DNA of 37,507 bases from Phormidium willei BDU 130791 (GCA_001637315.1 LSZA01000033.1:1-37507); one strand, 5' to 3'; positions 1 to 7,500 are shown, counted from the stretch's first letter. A program made the numbers and translations. The notes: generated from the sequence alone by a model not told the origin.

Positions 1-384
1 CTGGCGGTTGCTATTGCCGGCATGGGCGTGATGGTTTGGGCCTATGCTGGCAGTGGCAGTCGGGCTGTGTTGTTTGTGACGCCGATTCCGGCTCAGGAGA
101 GTTTGGGGGAGGCGTTCGAGGCGGGTTGTCAGGCCTTTACGGCGGGGGAGTACGCTCAAGCGATCGCCGCCTTTGAGAGAGCATTACGATCGCACCCCAA
201 CCATGCCGAAGCCTATCACAACCGGGGATTAGCCTTCGCCAACCTCCGCCAAGACGACAAAGCCGTCGAGAATCTTCTCAAAGCCAGTCAATGCTACGCC
301 GACGCCGATCGCCCCGAGGCCTTAGAGCAACTGCGATCGCAGTTACAGGCCCTCAAAGCCCGTAAACTCGCCCAAACCAGCTAA
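1..384 (+). CDS. TPR-repeat protein, 5' end outside the window
   Basis: The reading frame is open from base 1, so the gene probably begins before the window; the first ATG inside it is at 22. The visible part opens with a hydrophobic stretch (LAVAIAGMGVMVWAYAG), which looks like the end of a membrane anchor or signal segment. Two tetratricopeptide-like helical pairs follow: one around GEYAQAIAAFERAL, with the classic small/large residue spacing, and one around NHAEAYHNRGLAFANLRQDDKAVENL. A shorter, less regular third helix pair ends the protein. TPR units are protein-interaction scaffolds, so no enzymatic role can be inferred. The gene ends 41 bases before a co-oriented short-chain dehydrogenase; co-transcription is possible but unproven. 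The TPR fold is fairly sure; the function is unknown. Confidence 0.7.
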   Translation: MAVAIAGMGVMVWAYAGSGSRAVLFVTPIPAQESLGEAFEAGCQAFTAGEYAQAIAAFERALRSHPNHAEAYHNRGLAFANLRQDDKAVENLLKASQCYADADRPEALEQLRSQLQALKARKLAQTS

Positions 385-425
385 GCCGACATCAACTCAG
401 CCGACATCAACACCATCGCAACCCC

Positions 426-1223
426 ATGCCGAGAGCCTTAATTACCGGCGCATCCTCAGGAATTGGTGCCGAATTTGCCCGCCAACTGGCCCCTCAAGGC
501 TATGACTTAGTCCTCACGGCGCGATCGCACCCGGCCCTAGAGAGTCTAGCCGCCCAACTGCGCCAAAGTTATAGCATTGAGGTGGAGGTGATCCCCCTAG
601 ATTTAACTGAACCGAACGCCCCGAGTCAGTTATATCAACAGACCTGCGATCGCCAACTCCAGATTGATCTCCTCATCAACAATGCCGGCTTTGGCGACTA
701 CGGAGACTTTGCCGAAGGCGATCGCAGTAAACTCTTAGGCCTGATGCAACTCAACATCATCGCCCTGGCCGATTTAACCCATCAGTTCTTACAACCGATG
801 CGATCGCGCCACTCAGGAACCATCCTCAACATCGGCTCCATTGCCGGGTTCCAACCCATCCCCTATCTCGCCCTCTACGCCGCCAGCAAAGCCTTCGTTC
901 TCAGCTTCAGCGAGGCACTCTGGGCAGAAAACCAAGCCTTTGGAGTGCAGGTGATGGCCATTTGTCCTGGCCCCACCGAAACTCAGTTCAACCAAACCGC
1001 CGGATTTCCCCAATCCGACTCATCGAGTTCCGCCCCCGCCATGGCCAAAGTCACCTCAGTGGTCGCCGAATCCCTCCAGGCCATGAAACGGGATCATGGC
1101 AGTGCCGTCGTCGGAGGCTGGGCCAACCATATCATCACCAGCCTTCCCCGTCTCTTACCCCGAGATACCCTCGCCAAAGTCGTAGGCGAGCAGTTTCGCC
1201 CGCCCACGACAAGCGGCGAGTAA
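426..1223 (+). CDS. Short-chain dehydrogenase/reductase (SDR family)
   Basis: This 265-residue protein has the full classical SDR signature. The N-terminal nucleotide-binding motif TGASSGIG is at residues 7-14, and the NNAG motif is at 85-88. The catalytic tetrad appears as Asn110, Ser138, Tyr151 and Lys155 (Y-AAS-K). An Arg after the second beta strand (TARSH) favours NADP(H) over NAD(H), by family rules. The wider sequence resembles the DltE/YqjQ-like group of SDRs (classical fold with a C-terminal extension), whose substrates are mostly unknown. No signal peptide or membrane segment is visible, so it is probably cytosolic. Its stop codon lies inside a short tandem repeat that also holds the stop of the convergent thioredoxin gene. 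The family is certain; the substrate cannot be assigned. Confidence 0.9.
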   Translation: MPRALITGASSGIGAEFARQLAPQGYDLVLTARSHPALESLAAQLRQSYSIEVEVIPLDLTEPNAPSQLYQQTCDRQLQIDLLINNAGFGDYGDFAEGDRSKLLGLMQLNIIALADLTHQFLQPMRSRHSGTILNIGSIAGFQPIPYLALYAASKAFVLSFSEALWAENQAFGVQVMAICPGPTETQFNQTAGFPQSDSSSSAPAMAKVTSVVAESLQAMKRDHGSAVVGGWANHIITSLPRLLPRDTLAKVVGEQFRPPTTSGE

Positions 1224-1272
1224 GCCTCTATAAGCCTCTCCTAAGCCTCTCCTAAGCCCCTCTAAGCCTCAC
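1221..1272. repeat. Short tandem repeat TAAGCCTCTCC between convergent genes
   Basis: Five imperfect copies of a 10-11 bp unit (TAAGCCTCTA, TAAGCCTCTCC twice, TAAGCCCCTC, TAAGCCTCAC) run from 1221 to 1272. The first unit supplies the TAA stop of the dehydrogenase. The last unit contains the complement of the TGA stop of the convergent thioredoxin gene. The whole convergent spacer is therefore made of repeat units. Confidence 0.8.
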
Positions 1273-1868
1273 TTAACCCCCTCTTGGACTTGCGCCCCAT
1301 GACGACGGGGATCATCCCCCTGAGCGCCTAAATTGGGCGCTGCCGTCACCTGAGACTGGCGACCCTCTTGGCGATTATAGGGGAGTGGCGTTCGGGCCAA
1401 TAGAGCCTCCAGATTGGCCGCCACAATCGTACGTGGCTGTTCGCCAATGGTTTGCGCGATCGCCTCTCCCGTCTCATCTAAGAAGACAAAATGGGGGATA
1501 CCATCTACTTCATATTGGCTCATTTCCGGCAGCCATTTGCTGTTGTCGACGTTGAGCATGACAAAATTGACGCGATCGCCATAATCTTCCCGCAACGCCT
1601 CCATATCCCCCGCCATCGCCTGACAACTGGTACACCAATCGGCATAAAATTCCACAAACGTCGGTCGCTCATTCCCCAAAGCCACCTCCAAGGGAACCGA
1701 CCTGTCCGCTAAGCTAGACAGAGAGGCCGTTGTTCCCTGAGTCTGAAGTGCCAAAACAATCAAGACACTGAGAACAGCGGCCACCGTAACCACAATAAAA
1801 TTGCGGATTCGCACCGCTAGAGTCGCTTCAGAAGCGTCGAGGTTTGTATCCAATGGTTTCTCACCCAT
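1269..1868 (-). CDS. txlA: Membrane-anchored thioredoxin-like protein, TxlA/HCF164 type
   Basis: The 199-residue protein has one N-terminal membrane segment (about residues 24-42) and then a thioredoxin domain with the redox motif WCTSC (Cys79 and Cys82). A cis-Pro motif follows (VDGIPHFVF). The sequence YADWCTSCQAMAGDMEAL and the general length match the cyanobacterial TxlA / plant HCF164 family. In plants HCF164 is a thylakoid protein with its thioredoxin domain in the lumen, needed for cytochrome b6f and c-type cytochrome assembly. Here the same role, passing reductant across the thylakoid or plasma membrane, is inference from family membership. The C-terminal 40 residues are low-complexity and polar. 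The gene is convergent with the dehydrogenase and divergent from the NIL-ferredoxin gene. Confidence 0.75.
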   Translation of the reverse strand: MGEKPLDTNLDASEATLAVRIRNFIVVTVAAVLSVLIVLALQTQGTTASLSSLADRSVPLEVALGNERPTFVEFYADWCTSCQAMAGDMEALREDYGDRVNFVMLNVDNSKWLPEMSQYEVDGIPHFVFLDETGEAIAQTIGEQPRTIVAANLEALLARTPLPYNRQEGRQSQVTAAPNLGAQGDDPRRHGAQVQEGVK

Positions 1869-1950
1869 GAGTTCGTTTAATCGCCTTACAACAAAACTCT
1901 CTCTAGTTTAAAGCCCCAGCCGGGCGATCGCCCTTGAGACCCTAGTTCCC

Positions 1951-2355
1951 ATGAAAAAGCGTGTCACCCTCACCTTTCCCCGCCAATCCGTGCAAATGCC
2001 CGTCACCTACCGACTGGCCAAGGATTTTAACATCGCCTCCAACATTATTCGCGCCCAAGTTGCCCCCAACCAAATTGGCAAACTGGTGCTAGAACTATTA
2101 GGAGACATCGACGAAATCCACGAAGCCATCGAATGGATGCGCGCCCAAGAGATCGCCGTATCCATCGCCAGTGGTGAAATCGAAATCGATGAAACCTCTT
2201 GCGTTGACTGTGGCCTCTGTACCGGGGTTTGTCCCACCCAAGCCCTCTCCCTCCATCCTGAAACCTTTGAACTACACTTTACGCGATCGCGCTGTATCGT
2301 TTGCGAACAGTGCATCCCCACCTGTCCCGTTCATGCCATTTCTACAAACCTCTAA
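1951..2355 (+). CDS. NIL-domain plus 2x[4Fe-4S] ferredoxin protein
   Basis: This 134-residue protein has two parts. Residues 1 to about 76 form a small alpha/beta domain of the NIL type (PF09383), otherwise seen as the regulatory tail of methionine ABC transporter ATPases. Residues about 83-134 carry two complete [4Fe-4S] motifs, CVDCGLCTGVCP and CIVCEQCIPTCP, eight cysteines in all. The same fusion is common in cyanobacteria and methanogens and is usually annotated as a NIL-domain ferredoxin; in some organisms it has been linked to sulfur transfer for homocysteine synthesis. Binding of two [4Fe-4S] clusters is well supported by the motifs; the partner and pathway are not visible here. No signal peptide is present, so it is probably cytosolic. 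Confidence 0.85.
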   Translation: MKKRVTLTFPRQSVQMPVTYRLAKDFNIASNIIRAQVAPNQIGKLVLELLGDIDEIHEAIEWMRAQEIAVSIASGEIEIDETSCVDCGLCTGVCPTQALSLHPETFELHFTRSRCIVCEQCIPTCPVHAISTNL

Positions 2356-2433
2356 TTGCCCCAATTTGCCAATTTTGCCAATTGTTTCAAGTCCATCGTG
2401 TTGATGTTTTAAACCTTACCGGTTTAGTGCCAT

Positions 2434-2883
2434 ATGGGTCCCTTACACCTCCTCTCAACCGTTAAAACCCGCTCTTGGCTCTCATTTAGTATCTTTCTGC
2501 TGGTTTATATTAACCTCGGTTGGATTCTCCTCGAAGACCAAGCCTCCTGGAGACTTTGGCTTTTAACCTTGATGATGACCATTGCCTTAGCCGAAGCCCT
2601 CGCCTCACCTTGGTCTGTTATTCGCAACATCTGTACTCGCTGGTTAAACTCTAACTTTCGGGGATTTTTAACCGCCATGACAGCGGCGTTTCTAGCCGTT
2701 GTCTTTTTGACGGAAATTTCTCTTTTTTCTCACCTAGTCCTCTTAATTTCGGCGGGATTACTCTATCGATTAGATGCAACAATTATGGGATTAACCGCTC
2801 TTCAATCCTTGCTCTTGATTTTTGTCACTGCCATGCTGGGCTTAGGAATCGGCAGTTTGTCCTATTTTATTGTTTACGGATAA
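2434..2883 (+). CDS. Hypothetical membrane protein (about four TM segments)
   Basis: I do not recognise this 149-residue protein. It is strongly hydrophobic. Candidate membrane segments lie at about residues 15-33 (WLSFSIFLLVYINLGWILL), 41-58, 78-110 (a long stretch that may be two helices) and 118-147. Short loops between them are rich in Arg and Trp (DQASWRLW, IRNICTRWLNSN). No charged catalytic motif, cysteine pair or binding signature is visible. The gene lies 78 bases after the NIL-ferredoxin and 31 bases before the MazG-like gene, all on the plus strand, so they could share a transcript. It is more AT-rich than its neighbours. The gene is real by frame length and membrane pattern; its function is unknown. 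Confidence 0.6.
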   Translation: MGPLHLLSTVKTRSWLSFSIFLLVYINLGWILLEDQASWRLWLLTLMMTIALAEALASPWSVIRNICTRWLNSNFRGFLTAMTAAFLAVVFLTEISLFSHLVLLISAGLLYRLDATIMGLTALQSLLLIFVTAMLGLGIGSLSYFIVYG

Positions 2884-2914
2884 CCCCAATTCAAACACGA
2901 TAAACAGAAAAAAT

Positions 2915-3271
2915 ATGAGCCAATTCCCCCATAAATTAGTGCGCGATCGCATCCCCGAAATCATCAAAAAAGCCGGCAAAACCTGTAACATTGAATATCT
3001 CGATCGCGACCAATACCGGCAAGCCCTACGAGACAAACTCATCGAAGAAGCCCAAGAAGCCGCCCAAGCCAACGGTGACGATCTCCTCAGTGAACTGGCC
3101 GATCTCAGCGACGTGATCGAAGCCCTCTTAAAGACCTATCAGATCAGCCCAGACACCCTGAAACAGATTCAATCCCAACGCCAGCAACAACGAGGCGGCT
3201 TTGAGCAACAGATCCGCCTCTTGAGCGTCTCAAGGGACGGCGAATCAACCAACCGCGAGATCCCACGCTAG
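2915..3271 (+). CDS. MazG-like nucleotide pyrophosphohydrolase
   Basis: The 118-residue product begins KLVRDRIPEII and contains the all-alpha NTP-PPase pattern LIEEAQEA followed by ELADLSDVIEAL. This is the EExxE...ExxD set of acidic residues that binds Mg2+ in the MazG/HisE superfamily. Family members hydrolyse (deoxy)nucleoside triphosphates, or phosphoribosyl-ATP, to the monophosphate plus pyrophosphate. This short single-domain form is usually annotated as a house-cleaning pyrophosphohydrolase of unknown substrate. I chose the ATG at 2915: an in-frame ATG at 2870 would add 15 non-conserved residues and overlap the preceding gene by 14 bases. The C-terminal 20 residues (SRDGESTNREIPR) look like an unstructured tail. 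Confidence 0.75.
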   Translation: MSQFPHKLVRDRIPEIIKKAGKTCNIEYLDRDQYRQALRDKLIEEAQEAAQANGDDLLSELADLSDVIEALLKTYQISPDTLKQIQSQRQQQRGGFEQQIRLLSVSRDGESTNREIPR

Positions 3272-3372
3272 ACTCTAACTAAGCTCATGAAACGAACCGC
3301 CGGACTGACGCCCACCGTCTAGTTAGCTGTCCACCATGAACCAACCGACCTCCTATTATCCCCAATGTCCCT

Positions 3373-4293
3373 ATGGCTATGGTTTATCATCCTGTTTCAT
3401 CCCTAACCGTGAGCCTGGGGTTGCTGCTCGGTTTCCTCAGCAGTCCCCTCACCCCAGTGAACGCACAATTGTCAGCCCCGAGCCAAGAAACCTCCCAAAA
3501 CTCCCCGAGACGAGTCGTTCAGTTCTCTCCTCCCGATCGCGGCGCCCCCGAATCAACTGAAGGGGGCGCCACCCGACGCTCTGATTGCATTCATGTTATC
3601 CCCCTGATGCCCCTCGACGACACTCAGACTTACTTTGGTCTGACCTATCAAGAGCATCCAAGCCTATATTGGTATATCGGCAGTGCCAAAGCAGGCTTAG
3701 AACGAGCCGAAATTATCATTGAACGAGATAACAACGCCAATGATATCGAAGAAGTCCACCGTGTCACGGTAGCCTTACCGCCCAATCTCAACGAAGAAGA
3801 ACATATTTTACGGTTTTCTCCCTCCCCTGATGAACCCGGTTTAGACATCGGAGAGACCTATCGTTGGTATCTCGAAGTTCAGTGCAACCTAAATAATATC
3901 CAAGATCCAAGCACCTTAGCAATTTATGATGGTTGGATTGAACGAGTCGAACCCGAAGCCGAACTAGCCAGCCAGCTAGACAACAGTAACGACCCGCAAG
4001 AGACCGCTTATCTTTATGGAAGTGCGGGGATTTGGTTTGACTATTTAGACGTCATGGTTAACCGCCTCGAGGCCTGGCCGCAGATCCTGAGAAACCTAGA
4101 TCTGATTGCGGCCGACACCCAGATTGAGATTACCGCCTTAGACGATATCTCCCAAGCCTCGACCGAGAGACCTCAAATTGAGTTGTTCTCCCTAAACCGC
4201 GATCGCTCATCTGATGAGCGATCATTCGATGAGTCTCCATCTGACCACGAGGGTCAGCGAGATCCCGATGATGCCGGAGAATTGCGGTTTTAA
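3373..4293 (+). CDS. Secreted DUF928-domain protein
   Basis: This 306-residue protein starts with a signal peptide (hydrophobic core SLTVSLGLLLGFLSS, probable cleavage after VNA near residue 31). The mature part matches the cyanobacterial DUF928 family: a conserved CIHVIPLMP-like strand, the YWYIG segment, paired Cys residues (RRSDC and EVQC), the GIWFDYLD motif, and helical repeats near the C terminus. DUF928 proteins have no known biochemical function. In many cyanobacteria they are encoded beside CHASE2-domain proteins, as here (next gene downstream), so a periplasmic sensory partner is a reasonable inference. The tail from about residue 270 is acidic and low-complexity (SSDERSFDESPSDHEGQRDPDD), probably disordered. 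An overlapping frame from 3336 was rejected because it lacks any family match. Confidence 0.75.
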   Translation: MAMVYHPVSSLTVSLGLLLGFLSSPLTPVNAQLSAPSQETSQNSPRRVVQFSPPDRGAPESTEGGATRRSDCIHVIPLMPLDDTQTYFGLTYQEHPSLYWYIGSAKAGLERAEIIIERDNNANDIEEVHRVTVALPPNLNEEEHILRFSPSPDEPGLDIGETYRWYLEVQCNLNNIQDPSTLAIYDGWIERVEPEAELASQLDNSNDPQETAYLYGSAGIWFDYLDVMVNRLEAWPQILRNLDLIAADTQIEITALDDISQASTERPQIELFSLNRDRSSDERSFDESPSDHEGQRDPDDAGELRF

Positions 4294-4348
4294 TCGGGAA
4301 CGCCGAGATTCAGACGAGCGAGCCAGAGATTAACATCACTCAACAACT

Positions 4349-4381
4349 GCAATTGTCTCAGTTGACAACTGAGACAATTGC
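4349..4381. repeat. 33-bp perfect palindrome (hairpin) between DUF928 and cyclase genes
   Basis: The arm GCAATTGTCTCAGTTG (4349-4364) is followed by a single A and then by its exact reverse complement (4366-4381). The RNA would form a 15-16 bp stem with a minimal loop. No T-run follows on either strand, so it is not a textbook terminator. It could be a terminator or attenuator between the two genes, or an operator. Confidence 0.85.
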
Positions 4382-4462
4382 GACTTAGACAATTCGGCTG
4401 TTTTCTGGGTAGGGAACCCGCCATCTTGGGTGCATCCAATGGTCTTCCCAAACTAAACTCTC

Positions 4463-6784
4463 ATGTGGGATAAACTGCGACAACAGATTTGGCGGTGGCG
4501 AGGCATTTGGGCGATCGCTCCCACGACCACGTTAGTCATTTTCCTGGTACGAGCTACAGGAATCCTTCAGGGGCCAGAACTCGCGGCCTTGGATGCCTTC
4601 TTTCGTCTGCGGCCCACCGAAGCGATCGACGAACGCATCTTAGTTGTGGGCATTTCCGAAGCCGATCTACAGGAATACGGCCATCCCATTAACGACAAGC
4701 TCCTGGCCGAAGCCTTACGACGCATCGCCGCTGGTGAACCCCGGGCCATTGGTTTAGACATTTATCGGGATTTACCCGTACCGCCCCCTTATCCTGAGAT
4801 TGTCGAGAAATTTCGGCAGCAACCGCAATTGTTGCAGGAAAACCCGCCCCTCGAACCCGGCTATGCTGAGCTAACACAGCTCTACCGAGATATCGAAAAT
4901 CTCATTGGTATCGCCAAAATCACTGGGGGAGCCGAACGGGTCGATCCTCCTCCAGTCTTAGCGGAATTGGGGCGCATTGCGGCCAATGATTTACCTCGGG
5001 ATAAAGATGGCCGGCTGCGACGGGCCTTTCTCTATCTCACCGATCCGCAATCCCAAGAGGTTGTCCTCAGTATCGGCTTACATCTGGCCCTACTCCACCT
5101 CGAACCCGAGGGAATTACCCCCAGGGTGACCCAGGATGAGCGGCAATGGGTGCAACTCTCAGACACCCTATTTGTTCCTCTCTCTAGTGGTGATGGCGGC
5201 TATGGGACTTTTGACGATCGCGGCTACCAAATTTTTATCAACTATCGAAATAATGGCAAAACCTTTGAGACCATTGAACTACGGGATATCTTAGAAGGGC
5301 GTGTTTCTAGCGATATCTTTTTCGATCGCACCGTGATGATTGGCCATACCGCCGAGAGCCTAAAAGACTTTTTTGATACGCCGTTAAGCATTCAAGCGAA
5401 GGGGATTGAGAAAACCTCGGGAGTCGAAGTTCATGCCAATGTCGTCAGTCATATTCTCAGTAGCGTCCTCGATGGGCGATCGCAGATTCTCACCCTCCCC
5501 AACGTCTTGGAATGGACCTGGATTTTCTTGGCCGCCATCTCGGGGGCTGGCTTAGCTTGGATTTGGCGCTATAGCGATCGCGCCATGCGGCTGTTAGGGC
5601 AAATGCTCTCAGGAACCCTAATTATTGGCATTAGTTATCTGGCGTTTTTACAAGGCTGGTGGATTCCTTTACTTCCCCCCCTGTTGGCCCAAGGAATCGC
5701 CGCCTTGTCTGTGGTTGCCTATGTGGCGCGATCGGCGATCGACATTCGCCATACCTTTAGTCGTTACCTCACCGACGAAGTCGTCGCCACCATCCTCGAA
5801 ACCCCTGAAGGATTACAGTTAGGAGGAGAACGCCGTAAAATTACCATCCTCACCTCCGATTTACGAGGATTCACGAGCATTTCTGAGCGACTTCCTCCTG
5901 AGAAAGTCTTATCCATTTTAAACATCTATCTCGAAGCGATGGCTGATGCCATTACCGCCTATCAAGGAACAATTGATGAGTTTATGGGAGACGGGATTTT
6001 AGTCCTTTTTGGCGCCCCCACTCAACGAGAAGATGATGCGGAACGGGCCATTGCTTGTGCGATCGCCATGCAGCGAGCGATGACTGAAGTGAATCAAAAA
6101 ATGAGTCAATCAGACCTACCAACCTTAGAAATGGGCATTGGCATCAATACTGGAGAGGTGGTTGTCGGCAACATTGGTTCTCTCAAACGCACCAAATATG
6201 GCATCGTGGGGTCTCAGGTAAACTTAACCTATCGCATTGAGTCTTATACCGTCGGTGGACAAATTTTGGTCACAGAATCGACCTTAGATGAAGTTGATAA
6301 CATTGTTGATTTTGACGGCGAAGAAAAAGTTTGTCCCAAAGGTGTCATTCAACCGATCTCAATTTATTCAGTGGTAGGAATTGCCGGGAAACATAACCTT
6401 AGTCTATCCCGTGACCAACTCCCCCTTCATGACCTCCACCCGGCTCTATCCCTATCCTTGACTCCCTTACAGGGCAAACAACTCAGCGATCGCCATTATC
6501 AAGGCCATCTCATTAAACTCTCACCCCATGCCGCTCATATCACCTCAACTTATGCCGCAAAACCCTTGACAAATATCAAATTTATGATAGAAACTCCTCA
6601 AACGGTTGGAGAGGGAACTGATGAGTTTTATGGAAAAGTCATCAAAGAGAATGACTTACCCTCAGGCTGTTTTGCGATTCGCCTCACCGCCGTTTCTATG
6701 GAACTCAAAGCCTATTTTGAGCAGCTTTATGACGCTAACTGTTCTCAACCGTCCTCAGTGAGTCAATCCTTACCCCCGAGCTGA
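4463..6784 (+). CDS. CHASE2-domain class III nucleotide cyclase
   Basis: This 773-residue membrane receptor has an N-terminal membrane segment (about 15-33) and an extracytoplasmic CHASE2 sensor (about 35-340). Three further membrane segments lie between about 345 and 425. A short linker (HTFSRYLTDEVVATIL) leads into a class III cyclase domain (about 455-610). Both metal-binding Asp residues are present (Asp466 in TSDLRGF, Asp510 in EFMGDG), as are the transition-state residues Asn587 and Arg591 (VNLTYR). The enzyme should therefore be active, converting an NTP to the 3',5'-cyclic NMP. The substrate-selecting positions read Glu506 and Gly580, unlike the Lys/Asp pair of typical adenylate cyclases, so the nucleotide is uncertain. 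Residues about 665-755 faintly resemble a PilZ-like barrel. CHASE2 ligands are unknown. The DUF928 gene upstream is the usual neighbour. Confidence 0.88.
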   Translation: MWDKLRQQIWRWRGIWAIAPTTTLVIFLVRATGILQGPELAALDAFFRLRPTEAIDERILVVGISEADLQEYGHPINDKLLAEALRRIAAGEPRAIGLDIYRDLPVPPPYPEIVEKFRQQPQLLQENPPLEPGYAELTQLYRDIENLIGIAKITGGAERVDPPPVLAELGRIAANDLPRDKDGRLRRAFLYLTDPQSQEVVLSIGLHLALLHLEPEGITPRVTQDERQWVQLSDTLFVPLSSGDGGYGTFDDRGYQIFINYRNNGKTFETIELRDILEGRVSSDIFFDRTVMIGHTAESLKDFFDTPLSIQAKGIEKTSGVEVHANVVSHILSSVLDGRSQILTLPNVLEWTWIFLAAISGAGLAWIWRYSDRAMRLLGQMLSGTLIIGISYLAFLQGWWIPLLPPLLAQGIAALSVVAYVARSAIDIRHTFSRYLTDEVVATILETPEGLQLGGERRKITILTSDLRGFTSISERLPPEKVLSILNIYLEAMADAITAYQGTIDEFMGDGILVLFGAPTQREDDAERAIACAIAMQRAMTEVNQKMSQSDLPTLEMGIGINTGEVVVGNIGSLKRTKYGIVGSQVNLTYRIESYTVGGQILVTESTLDEVDNIVDFDGEEKVCPKGVIQPISIYSVVGIAGKHNLSLSRDQLPLHDLHPALSLSLTPLQGKQLSDRHYQGHLIKLSPHAAHITSTYAAKPLTNIKFMIETPQTVGEGTDEFYGKVIKENDLPSGCFAIRLTAVSMELKAYFEQLYDANCSQPSSVSQSLPPS

Positions 6785-6815
6785 AAGTTGCCTTTTTTTT
6801 ACGAATGACTAACCC

Positions 6816-7283
6816 TTAAAAATCCGCAATTAACCGCGTCCAAACCGCACATAAATCCGGCGTTCCCGAAACTTGCACTTGCCGAGCCTCATCCCGATAC
6901 AACAAATGCAGTATCAAATACGAGTCCGGTAACTCCCGTAAACGCTCAGCCCATTCAACCACCATCAACCCCGGCTCAACCTCCCAACCTTCCCAGTACA
7001 ACTGAGGCTGTAACCCCTGAACCTCCGACGAATCAAGGCGATATAAATCCAAATGGTACAGAGGAATGCGACCCTCATCATACTCATTGATGAGCGTAAA
7101 CGTGGGACTAACAATGCGATCGCCAATCCCTAACCCCGCGCCAATTCCTTGAACCAGAGTCGTCTTACCCGCCCCCAACTCCCCTTGCAGCAGTAACGTA
7201 GTCCCGGCGGGTAATCCCTGGCCGAGTCGTTCACCCAGGCGGTGGGTAGCGTCAGCATTCGCAAGAAACAGCTTCAACGTCAT
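6816..7283 (-). CDS. tsaE: TsaE, tRNA threonylcarbamoyladenosine biosynthesis ATPase
   Basis: The 155-residue protein carries the Walker A motif GELGAGKTTL, the switch-like SPTFTLINEY and the HLDLYRL motif, and then the VVEWAERL segment. All are diagnostic of TsaE (YjeE). TsaE is the ATPase that works with TsaB and TsaD to place threonylcarbamoyl on A37 of ANN-decoding tRNAs in the cytosol. Length is typical for the family. I chose the ATG at 7283. A start at 7331 would add 16 residues encoded by a TTCCCT heptamer array and is unlikely to be protein. The array abuts the chosen ATG, so no normal ribosome binding site is present. The gene converges on the cyclase gene; a T8 run lies between them. 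Confidence 0.9.
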   Translation of the reverse strand: MTLKLFLANADATHRLGERLGQGLPAGTTLLLQGELGAGKTTLVQGIGAGLGIGDRIVSPTFTLINEYDEGRIPLYHLDLYRLDSSEVQGLQPQLYWEGWEVEPGLMVVEWAERLRELPDSYLILHLLYRDEARQVQVSGTPDLCAVWTRLIADF

Positions 7284-7311
7284 AGGGAATAGGGAATAGG
7301 GAACAGGGAAT
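7284..7311 (-). repeat. Heptamer short tandem repeat (TTCCCTA/G), four units
   Basis: Four 7-bp units (AGGGAAT, AGGGAAT, AGGGAAC, AGGGAAT on the plus strand; ATTCCCT/GTTCCCT on the minus strand) run directly up to the ATG of tsaE. The same heptamer recurs at the right edge of the window and in decayed form near 9260. Short tandemly repeated heptamers of this kind are known in filamentous cyanobacteria. Confidence 0.85.
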
Positions 7312-7318
7312 AGCAGCC

Positions 7319-7369
7319 GTAGGGGCGACAAATCCCCTCCTGGGAGGGGCTAGGGGTGGGTTCCCCTAC
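7319..7369. repeat. 51-bp interspersed palindromic element with GTAGGGG/CCCCTAC ends
   Basis: The element is bounded by exact 7-bp inverted ends (GTAGGGG at 7319, CCCCTAC ending at 7369). Inside, it has a second perfect hairpin with 7-bp arms CCCCTCC and GGAGGGG (7334-7349) around a TG loop. It sits between the divergent tsaE and prxQ-type genes, next to the heptamer array. A related element with the same CGCCCCTAC edge lies at 37433-37462. Confidence 0.75.
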
Positions 7370-7500
7370 AATTTTGTATACCATGCAACAAATCCCACCG
7401 TAGATCCACAAGACCCAAGGATAAAAAGCGATTGGGTGATGGGTGGGGCAACTCAGTTACACTGGAGAGCAGAATTTCTCGTCACTAGCATAGATTTGGC

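Noticed and set aside
3336..3560. Frame starting ATGAACCAACCG before the DUF928 gene
   Set aside because: It overlaps the signal peptide region of the DUF928 gene in another frame and has no recognisable domain.
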